Shown: piece after piece, positions 53,833-60,488 of the stretch
How the letters are laid out: every line of letters starts with the position of its first letter
Numbering within the stretch: position 1 is the first letter of the stretch
DNA from: a bacterium
GTDB taxonomy: Bacteria; Sumerlaeota; Sumerlaeia; SLMS01; JAHLLQ01
DNA length: 64,000 nt
NCBI GenBank assembly: GCA_020444065.1
Contig: JAHLLQ010000001.1
Coordinates: 310,001 to 374,000, forward strand
Reading direction: 5' to 3'
Made by a program: the position numbers and the translations under genes
Notes under the pieces: model-generated
The model's input: only the letters and a program-made list of their open reading frames with translations
Databases searched by the model: none
What the model was told of the DNA's origin: nothing

Positions 53833-54391
53833 CGATCAGAACTCCTGCGATGCGGGTCATTGGCATCCCGCACTCCGGGCACATTCGCCCAGAGTGCGGG
53901 ACGCCGCGCTGGTGAAGCTCCGTGTGTCCGCAATGCGTGCACACGCAGATCGTTTCGGCAGTCCCTCCATCTCCACACTGCCGATTCCAGTAACCCCTTC
54001 GCCCGCGGCCGGGTTCCTCCTCGCCTCCTCCAAGGCGACGACGCTGCGGTTTCCCACAGCAACCCGGCATAGCGAAGCGCTCCTCCTCCAGCCTCCCCTC
54101 CTGCCATGCCTCCACGACGTCCGGCAGGTCTCCCGCGATGAACGCGATGACCTGAACCCCTGCGCTCTGAATCACCTGAAACAGAGTCCGAGAGATCGCA
54201 CCGCACACCAACGTTTCGATACCCAGCCCGAGCAGTCGATTCGCTCTTTGAAGAGGCACTTCCTCCCGAAGTGCCTCCTGCGACTCGGCCACGACATCTC
54301 CAGAACTCATCTGAACGATGTGGAGCTGTCGGGCCGTGTCGAACACGGGTGCGATGCGATTCTCCCAGATGGCAAAGGCTGCCGTCGTCAT
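53822..54391 (-). CDS. NifX/NifB-like metallocluster-binding protein with zinc ribbon
   Basis: This 189-residue protein has a NifX/FeMo-cofactor-binding-like domain at about 1-115 (TAAFAIWENRIAPVFDTARQ, LGIETLVCGAISRTLF, VQVIAFIAGDLPDVVEAW). A Cys-rich loop MPGCCGKP and a C-terminal zinc ribbon (CVCTHCGH, CPECGMPM) follow. Domain relatives bind Mo/Fe or Mo/Cu clusters, for example the orange protein of Desulfovibrio. ATG 54391 has GGAGG eight bases upstream. It is the first gene after a sigma-54-like promoter next to a sigma-54 activator. There are no nitrogenase genes nearby, so a nitrogen-fixation role is unlikely. Confidence 0.85.
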   Translation of the reverse strand: MTTAAFAIWENRIAPVFDTARQLHIVQMSSGDVVAESQEALREEVPLQRANRLLGLGIETLVCGAISRTLFQVIQSAGVQVIAFIAGDLPDVVEAWQEGRLEEERFAMPGCCGKPQRRRLGGGEEEPGRGRRGYWNRQCGDGGTAETICVCTHCGHTELHQRGVPHSGRMCPECGMPMTRIAGVLIDEL

Positions 54392-54425
54392 GGGTGTCCC
54401 CTCCAGGGCTGGCAGCCTGGATAGC

Positions 54426-54441
54426 TGCAAGGATGAGACCA
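54426..54441 (-). promoter_or_regulatory. Sigma-54 (-24/-12) promoter candidate for the NifX-like operon
   Basis: Minus strand TGGTCTCATCCTTGCA matches the 16-base sigma-54 layout: GG at -24 and TTGCA at -12 with correct spacing. The C after TGG is T here. Predicted start near 54415 leaves a 24-base leader holding the GGAGG site. Two dyads that could bind the activator lie 77-125 bases upstream. Confidence 0.7.
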
Positions 54442-54517
54442 TACAAAACGGCAGCCTGCAGCATCACGTACATGATTGTAAGTATTGATGATAGCAAACT
54501 CAGAGAGCAGACGCAGA

Positions 54518-54533
54518 GTAGCCAAAAGGCTAC
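54518..54533. promoter_or_regulatory. Dyad 1, candidate activator binding site
   Basis: GTAGCC, four bases AAAA, GGCTAC: perfect 6-bp arms. It lies 77 bases upstream of the -24 element. It shares GTAGC-N6-GCTAC with dyad 2, 33 bases apart start-to-start, about three helical turns, as expected for paired enhancer sites. Confidence 0.65.
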
Positions 54534-54550
54534 CATGGGAAAGGCCCGGA

Positions 54551-54566
54551 GTAGCGCGATCGCTAC
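54551..54566. promoter_or_regulatory. Dyad 2, candidate activator binding site
   Basis: GTAGCG, four bases CGAT, CGCTAC: perfect 6-bp arms. It overlaps the last codon and stop of the activator gene by 4 bases. Same outer bases and size as dyad 1. Confidence 0.65.
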
Positions 54567-55912
54567 CGTGGTTTCGAGCGACCGTCCTTCGTCGGAAGCT
54601 CAATCCCGAGCCGCTTGATGCGCCGGAACAGCGTCGTTTTGTGGATGCCCAATTCGCGCGCGGCCGCCAGACGATTGAAGTCGTTTCGCTCCAGCGCCGC
54701 CCGGATCGCTTCCGCGTCCAGCATATCGTGCGCTGTCTGAACGTCGGGCGAATCCTGGCGCTTCGTCGATCGCGCCGTCAGGTCTTCCGGAAGGTGCTCG
54801 ATGCGAATCACGCCGTCCGAACAGAGAATGAAGGCGCGTTCGATGACGTTCTCCAACTGTCGGATGTTGCCCGGCCAATCGTAAGCCATCAGGAGTGATA
54901 ACGCCTCGCCATCAAGTCCTTCGATGGCCTTCTGCTGGATGCTGTTGAAGCGCTGCACGAATGCCTCGGCCAGCATCGGAATGTCTTCCTTGCGATGCCG
55001 CAGCGGCGGAAGATCGACGCTCACGACATTCACGCGGTAGAATAAGTCCTCGCGGAACGTCTCGTCGCGAACCTGCGCAGCCAGGTCGCGGTTTGTCGCC
55101 ACGATGATCCGCGCGTCGGTTCGTTCGGTCTGCGTGCTGCCGAGCGGTTCGAATGTGCGTTCCTGCAAGACGCGCAGCAGTCGTACCTGAAGGGCTGGGC
55201 TGACTTCGCCGATTTCATCGAGGAAGATCGTTCCGCCGCGCGCGATCGCGAAGCGTCCCGGCTTGTCTCGCTGCGCTCCGGTGAAGGCACCGGCCTTGTA
55301 GCCAAAGAGTTCGGACTCCAGCAGCGTATCCGGCAAAGCACCACAATTGACGGCCACAAACGGGCCATTGCTCCGTGGGCCGAGTGAGTGAATCGTCCGC
55401 GCGACGACTTCCTTTCCCGTTCCGGTTTCGCCGAGAATCAGTACCGTGCTCGGGCTGGCGGCGATGGCAGGGAGAACCTCGAAGACACGCTGCATTGCGG
55501 GACTGCGGCTCGACAAGTCGCCGACATGGAAGCGGCCTTCCAATTCCTGGCGAAGCGTCTCCACTTCCGTCAGGTCGCGGAACGTCTCTGCGCCGCCGGA
55601 GATACTCCCCTTAGCATCTCGAAGAACTGCGGTTGAGATGCTGATCGGAATGCGATTCCCCTCCGCATCAATGATGTATGCCGACGCCCCCACGATTGGG
55701 CGACCATTCATCATCGTCTTCTGGAGCGCACAATCGGCTCCACAGAGACTCGAGCGGAAGACTTCGGAGCAGAACCGCCCGATTGCCTCTTCACGCGGGA
55801 CACCAGTAATCGTCTCCGCCGCACGATTGAACGACGTAATCCGCCAGTTCTCGTCCACGGTAAAGACCCCGTCTGAGATGCTTTCGAGAATCGCTTCGGT
55901 CAAATCGTCCAT
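54563..55912 (-). CDS. Sigma-54-dependent transcription activator (PAS-AAA+-Fis)
   Basis: This 449-residue enhancer-binding protein has a PAS domain at about 1-115 with three Cys (C48, C57, C61 in CSEVFRSSLCGADC), a possible redox or metal sensor. The AAA+ domain has Walker A GETGTGKE (161-168), sigma-54 contact loop GAFTGA (208-213) and Walker B GTIFLDEI (227-234). A C-terminal Fis-type helix-turn-helix covers about 405-440 (RLAAARELGIHKTTLFRRIKRL). I chose ATG 55912, with GGAGG ten bases upstream. It should activate the -24/-12 promoter just downstream. Confidence 0.95.
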   Translation of the reverse strand: MDDLTEAILESISDGVFTVDENWRITSFNRAAETITGVPREEAIGRFCSEVFRSSLCGADCALQKTMMNGRPIVGASAYIIDAEGNRIPISISTAVLRDAKGSISGGAETFRDLTEVETLRQELEGRFHVGDLSSRSPAMQRVFEVLPAIAASPSTVLILGETGTGKEVVARTIHSLGPRSNGPFVAVNCGALPDTLLESELFGYKAGAFTGAQRDKPGRFAIARGGTIFLDEIGEVSPALQVRLLRVLQERTFEPLGSTQTERTDARIIVATNRDLAAQVRDETFREDLFYRVNVVSVDLPPLRHRKEDIPMLAEAFVQRFNSIQQKAIEGLDGEALSLLMAYDWPGNIRQLENVIERAFILCSDGVIRIEHLPEDLTARSTKRQDSPDVQTAHDMLDAEAIRAALERNDFNRLAAARELGIHKTTLFRRIKRLGIELPTKDGRSKPR

Positions 55913-56040
55913 GCAGGGCGTGCCTCCGTGCTCCAAGAATCCGGAAATGCCTCTTCCGATTCAAGTCGAATGGCGTTGCAGGTGGGAATAACAGTCGCCT
56001 ATGCTCTCCGAAGTGCCAAAGGCGCGATCAGAGGAGAACC

Positions 56041-56445
56041 GTGATCTCAGAGGTACGAGAAGTGAGCACACGCCACTCCATCGTCGATAAGCAATTCAAC
56101 AAGTTCCTCATCGCTGCGGGGATTGTGGGAGTGCTGATGGTGATAGGGTGGCCCATCATTTACTTCTCCATCGATGGCTCCGATGCCCACAAGCAACTGG
56201 AGGCGATGCTGGTCGGTCGCGAGTTCCCGGAGACTGGCATCGTGCAAGAAGTGTCTGTCTCACCGTTCGGTATCATGGGTTTCTCGAAAGGATCCGGCAT
56301 GAGCACGCGTGCCGAGAGAACGCATTTTGTCGCGGTGGCGAAAGGGCCCAAGGGGAAGAAGCGCATCAAAGTCCGACTGGAACGCTACTTCGGCGAGAAG
56401 CAGTGGGACCTTGTGCGGAGCGATCCTCCGATTCCTGAGAAATGA
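56041..56445 (+). CDS. Single-helix membrane protein, unknown
   Basis: This 134-residue protein starts at GTG with AGAGGAG five bases upstream. One membrane helix (FLIAAGIVGVLMVIGWPIIYFSI) follows a charged N-terminus. The remaining 85 residues look like a small beta-rich domain (FPETGIVQEVSVSPFG, KGKKRIKVRLERYFGEKQWDLV). Family unknown. A shared terminator separates it from the convergent pnp. Confidence 0.7.
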   Translation: MISEVREVSTRHSIVDKQFNKFLIAAGIVGVLMVIGWPIIYFSIDGSDAHKQLEAMLVGREFPETGIVQEVSVSPFGIMGFSKGSGMSTRAERTHFVAVAKGPKGKKRIKVRLERYFGEKQWDLVRSDPPIPEK

Positions 56446-56446
56446 A

Positions 56447-56474
56447 CGGCCCGGCAGACGAATCTGCCGGGCCG
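56447..56474. terminator. Bidirectional terminator between the 56041 gene and pnp
   Basis: Perfect 12-bp stem (CGGCCCGGCAGA / TCTGCCGGGCCG) with a CGAA tetraloop. The plus side is followed by ATTGCTTTCC and the minus side by TTCATTTC. Confidence 0.8.
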
Positions 56475-56502
56475 ATTGCTTTCCTGCTACTTCGCGGGGC
56501 GA

Positions 56503-58791
56503 TTATTCGCCGTCGCGATCCTTGCGCGGAGGACGCGGACGACGCTGGCGACGATCGTCGCCACCGCTGCGGCTGCCGCCACCACGCGGTCCACGGTTTC
56601 CACGATCGCCACGATCGCCACGGCCTCGGTTGCCGCCCTCGTCAGAGGATGCGGCACCTTCCGGTGCTTCGATCAGAGCCTTGCGGCTCAGGCGAATGCG
56701 GCCGCGGGCCTTGTCGACGTCCAGAACCTTCACGGTGACTTCGTCGCCGACGTTCACGACGTCCTCGACCTTGTCCACGCGGTGGTGTTCCAGTTCGCTG
56801 ATGTGGATCATGCCGTCCTTCTTCGGCCCAAGCTGCACGATGGCGCCCGAGTCGATTACACGGAAGACCTTGCCCGTGATGACTTCGCCCGGCTCGATTT
56901 CGCGGACGATCTCGTCGATCATCTGAATGGCCGCGTCCGAAGACTCGCCACTCGTCGCGGTCACGTAGACCGTGCCGTCGTCTTCGATATCGATGCGCGC
57001 ACCAGTCTCTTCCTGGATGCCGCGAATCGTCGAGCCACCACCACCGATGATCTCGCGGATCTTCTCGGTCGGGACCTTGAGGATCGTCATGCGAGGCGTA
57101 TGCGGCTTCAGCTCTTCGCGGTGCTCGCCAATGGACTCATTCATCTTGTCCAGGATGTGCAGGCGACCGGCGCGAGCCTGGTCGAGAGCGCGGGCCAGCA
57201 TGTCGCTGGTCACGCCATCGATCTTGATGTCCATCTGCAGCGCCGTGATGCCCTCGGTCGTACCGCAGACCTTGAAGTCCATGTCGCCGCAGTGATCTTC
57301 GATGCCCTGGATGTCGCTGAGGATCGCCAACTCATCGTCGCTCTCGCCCGCGATCAGGCCCATCGCAATGCCGCCGACCGGACGCGAGACGGGGACGCCG
57401 GCGTCCATCAGCGCCATCGAGCTGGAGCAAACCGTTGCCATCGAGGAGGAGCCGTTGGACTCCAGAATCTCGACAACCAGGCGGATCGTGTACGGGAAGT
57501 TTTCCTTGTCGGGAAGGATGGCTTCGACGGCACGCTCGGCGAGGGCACCGTGACCGATTTCACGACGACCCGGGCCGCGCGGAGGACGAGCCTCGCCGAC
57601 CGAGAACGACGGGAAGTTGTAGTGCAGGTAGAAACGCTTCCAGCCCACACCGGACATTTCGTCGACCATCTGCTGGTCATCGGTGGTGCCAAGGGTACAG
57701 ACGGCAAGCGCCTGGGTCTGGCCACGCGTGAAAATCGCCGAGCCGTGAACGGACGGCAGCGTATCAATCTCGGACCAGATTGGGCGGATTTCCGTCGGCT
57801 TACGGCCGTCGGCACGAATGCCTTCGGCGAGAACGCGGCGGCGCATCGCCGTCTCGTCGATTTCGCCGAAGATAGAGGCGACTTCGCCAGCGCGCTCTGC
57901 GTAGTCCTCGCCCAATTCTTCCAGAATCTCCTCAATGGCCTGCTTGAAGCGATTGTCGCGGGCTTTCTTCTCGTGCGTCGCCTGGATTTCCTTGATGTGC
58001 GGGGCGGCTAGCTTCTCGACCTTCGCAACCAGGTCCGCATCCGCTTCGGGCTCGACGTATTCGATCTTCGGCTTACCCGTCTTATCGCGCAGGGCATCGA
58101 TGCCTTCGGTGATCGTGCGGATGTTCGAGTGAGCCAACTCGAGGCCGGCAACGATGTCCGCCTCGGAGACTTCCTTCGAGCCCGCCTCGACCATATTGAT
58201 GGCCTCGCGATGGCCAGCGACGATCAGGTTCATATCCAGCTTCTCGATCTGCTCGAAGCTGGGGTTCACGACGAATTCACCATCAAGACGGCCAACACGC
58301 ACGCCGGCGATGGGCTTCTTGAACGGGATGTCGCTGATGTGAATGGCGGCACTGGCGGCGCACATGGCGACGAGTTCCGCGGGGTGTTCCTGGTCAAGCG
58401 CCAGGATGGTGATGAAGACCATCACCTCGTACTTGAAGCCCTTCGGGAAAAGGGGACGCAGCGTGCGGTCGATCAGGCGAGCACGCAAGCTCTCCTTATC
58501 GCCGGGGCGGCCTTCGCGCTTGAAGAAGCTGCCGGGAATACGGCCCGCGGCGTAGAACTTCTCGCGATAGTCGACCATCAGCGGAAAGAAGTCTTTGTCC
58601 GTGGGCTTGTCGCTCATGACGGCAGCGGCAAGCACAACCGTGCCACCGATCTTCGCCAGCACGGCGCCGTTGGCCTGCTTCGCGACCTTACCGGTGCTCA
58701 GTTCCAACTCGGTGCCCTCGCCAAACGGGACGTGGGCGATTGTCTCGACGAAGTTCAAACCTTCGCGTTGTTCGATCTTTGTGACGCTCAT
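56503..58791 (-). CDS. pnp: Polyribonucleotide nucleotidyltransferase
   Basis: This 762-residue trimeric 3'-5' exoribonuclease degrades RNA by phosphorolysis. Two RNase PH domains are present, with catalytic-region motifs FFPLMVDYREK, RPLFPKG, GTTDDQQMV, LHYNFPSFSVGE and GIAMGLI. A KH domain (IREIIGGGGSTIRGIQEETGARI) and an S1 domain (VIDSGAIVQLGPKKDGMIHISEL) follow. The last 50 residues are an Arg/Gly/Asp-rich tail (GGNRGRGDRGDRGNRG), longer than the E. coli form. GGAG lies about 12 bases before the ATG. rpsO lies upstream in the usual order. Confidence 0.98.
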   Translation of the reverse strand: MSVTKIEQREGLNFVETIAHVPFGEGTELELSTGKVAKQANGAVLAKIGGTVVLAAAVMSDKPTDKDFFPLMVDYREKFYAAGRIPGSFFKREGRPGDKESLRARLIDRTLRPLFPKGFKYEVMVFITILALDQEHPAELVAMCAASAAIHISDIPFKKPIAGVRVGRLDGEFVVNPSFEQIEKLDMNLIVAGHREAINMVEAGSKEVSEADIVAGLELAHSNIRTITEGIDALRDKTGKPKIEYVEPEADADLVAKVEKLAAPHIKEIQATHEKKARDNRFKQAIEEILEELGEDYAERAGEVASIFGEIDETAMRRRVLAEGIRADGRKPTEIRPIWSEIDTLPSVHGSAIFTRGQTQALAVCTLGTTDDQQMVDEMSGVGWKRFYLHYNFPSFSVGEARPPRGPGRREIGHGALAERAVEAILPDKENFPYTIRLVVEILESNGSSSMATVCSSSMALMDAGVPVSRPVGGIAMGLIAGESDDELAILSDIQGIEDHCGDMDFKVCGTTEGITALQMDIKIDGVTSDMLARALDQARAGRLHILDKMNESIGEHREELKPHTPRMTILKVPTEKIREIIGGGGSTIRGIQEETGARIDIEDDGTVYVTATSGESSDAAIQMIDEIVREIEPGEVITGKVFRVIDSGAIVQLGPKKDGMIHISELEHHRVDKVEDVVNVGDEVTVKVLDVDKARGRIRLSRKALIEAPEGAASSDEGGNRGRGDRGDRGNRGPRGGGSRSGGDDRRQRRPRPPRKDRDGE

Positions 58792-59012
58792 TAGCTCTTT
58801 GTCACTCCTTGATTCAATGTGCCGAATCGGAGGAGCCGGAATCCAAGCGACACGGGGCGTCTTCCTCGGAATTTACATTCGCCATCGAAGAATCTGTTCG
58901 CCGATGGAGCATGAAAATCCCGAGACCATTCCCCGGGCGATTCCCTAGCGGCTCCGATCCGGAAGTCTGTGTCGAGGGTTAGGGGTGAATGCTCCTGTCT
59001 TGAAAATAGCAA
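58792..59012 (-). other. pnp leader region
   Basis: This stretch between rpsO and pnp holds no gene. CCATCG and CGATGG pair near 58890-58916, and GGAGCCG near 58830 can pair with CGGCTCC near 58948, so the pnp mRNA leader can fold. A role in autoregulation, known for pnp in E. coli, is possible but not shown. Confidence 0.4.
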
Positions 59013-59046
59013 GGTGCGCCTCGGTCCCCGAAGGGAGAGGCGCACC
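59003..59046 (-). terminator. Hairpin terminator after rpsO
   Basis: A 10-bp stem (GGTGCGCCTC / GAGGCGCACC) with a 14-base loop, followed on the minus strand by TTGCTATTTTC. It separates rpsO from pnp by partial or full termination. Confidence 0.7.
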
Positions 59047-59187
59047 GGTTATCCGTTCCGCTTTGCCGCTGGCGTCCATGTGCAATCCGACACCACTCCG
59101 CATGCCGCCAAAGCGTGGCGCGCGCCGTGCCGATGGACTGGCACTGTATTGCTGGGTGTGGGAGGGAATGCGGACTCCAAGGCTCTT

Positions 59188-59457
59188 TTACTTACGCAGT
59201 CCAAGTCGGGCAATCAGAGCGCGGTAGCGCGCGATTTCGGTGTTGCGCAGGTAGTCCAGAAGGCTCTTGCGCTTACCAACCATCTTCAGCAGGCCGCGAC
59301 GGCTGTGGAAGTCCTTCTGATTGACCTTCAGATGCTCGGTCAGATTGTTGATGCGCTCGGTCAACACGGCCACCTGGACTTCCGGCGAACCCGTGTCGTT
59401 TTCCTTTACGCCATACTCTTTGATCAATTCGGCCTTACGTTCTGCGGTAATCGACAT
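59188..59457 (-). CDS. rpsO: 30S ribosomal protein S15
   Basis: This 89-residue ribosomal protein binds 16S rRNA. Family sequence: [56 protein letters not shown]. The ATG at 59457 starts the canonical MSITAERK; the upstream extension in frame is not S15. GGAG lies 11 bases upstream. rpsO-pnp order is widespread in bacteria. Confidence 0.98.
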   Translation of the reverse strand: MSITAERKAELIKEYGVKENDTGSPEVQVAVLTERINNLTEHLKVNQKDFHSRRGLLKMVGKRKSLLDYLRNTEIARYRALIARLGLRK

Positions 59458-59713
59458 CTTTTCACTGTCTCCAAAGTGAGAATCTTGTCCATGCCCCCAG
59501 GATGCGGCCGGAGAAAGCCGACACCCGAGCAGCAGGCGACCCGGAGAGTCCTCGCACTCCCCCGCCGTGTCAAGGGTCTTGTGAACGCGTGTGCGGGGCT
59601 CTCCCAGGCTCGATGGAGCAAGGATTCGGCCACGCCCTCCGTCAGATCGCACTTGATACGCTCGCGGGGCGCTCATACATCCGTTGAAGCTCGCTCACAA
59701 GAGGCGCACTTCC

Positions 59714-60478
59714 ATGATCAACCTGCCGACAGACGTCCCCATCCAGCACATCGATTCGCCGATCGACCAGGCCGACTTCGAGAGGTTCGAGGCGGACATC
59801 GCGGCCTTTGTTGAGGCGCGCGATTCGATCTACTGCCACATTCCGCAGAAAGGCGGGTGGCATTCCTTCCTGCCCGATCGCGAGAAACTCCTCGAATACT
59901 ACCTGACGATGCAGGCGATTCAGTTCGGCCCGAAGTCGGTCTACATGGATGTCGCCAGTTGCATGAGTCTTTTCCCGAACTACGTGGCCGAGCGATTCGG
60001 TTCAACGGTCATTCGGCAGGATCTCTTCTACGAGCCCGGTCTGCAGTTTGTCGACTATCCCCGGATCGACCAATCGAGTACAAAGGACGACGTGCGCATT
60101 GCGGCGCTCGGCTCCAACGGGTCGGAGATGTCATTGGCATCGGACAGCATCGACGCCATCACTCTGCATTGCTCCTTCGAGCACTTTGAGGGGGATTCGG
60201 ACAGCCGATTCATGCAGGAGGCACTGCGTATCTTGCGCCCGGGCGGGAGAATCCTGGTGATTCCTTTCTACATCGGCGGAGAACACCAGGAAATCGTTCA
60301 GCAGGATCAAGTCTCCGGCTGCCAGTTCCACCGCTACTACAGCTACCAGTCGTTTGTGGATCGCGTGCTGAGTAAGCTCGACGCCGACATTCGGATCGAG
60401 TTTCTGTACTACCCGAATCACAAGGAGATCGATCCGGCGTTCTACTGCTGCTACTCGATGTGCATCGTGAAGCAGTAG
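59714..60478 (+). CDS. SAM-dependent methyltransferase-like protein
   Basis: This 254-residue protein has a class I methyltransferase pattern: YMDVASCMSLFPNYVAERFG (motif I area, degenerate for the Gly-rich loop), SDSIDAITLHCSFEHFEGD (motif IV) and EALRILRPGGRILVIPFY (motif VI). A Cys-rich end (YCCYSMCIVKQ) is notable. Similar proteins sit in polysaccharide and LPS clusters. ATG 59714 has GAGG upstream. It ends 10 bases from the convergent glycosyltransferase gene. Substrate unknown. Confidence 0.8.
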   Translation: MINLPTDVPIQHIDSPIDQADFERFEADIAAFVEARDSIYCHIPQKGGWHSFLPDREKLLEYYLTMQAIQFGPKSVYMDVASCMSLFPNYVAERFGSTVIRQDLFYEPGLQFVDYPRIDQSSTKDDVRIAALGSNGSEMSLASDSIDAITLHCSFEHFEGDSDSRFMQEALRILRPGGRILVIPFYIGGEHQEIVQQDQVSGCQFHRYYSYQSFVDRVLSKLDADIRIEFLYYPNHKEIDPAFYCCYSMCIVKQ

Positions 60479-60488
60479 CCCGTAGCGA

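Noticed and set aside
53822-54391. Nitrogen-fixation gene cluster because of the NifX-like domain
   Set aside because: No nifHDK or nifB/E/N is present; NifX-like domains occur widely in other metallocluster proteins, and the neighbours do not fit nitrogen fixation.
56476-58011. Plus-strand open frame of 511 codons opposite pnp
   Set aside because: Antisense to pnp; Ala/Asp/Arg-rich with no recognisable fold.
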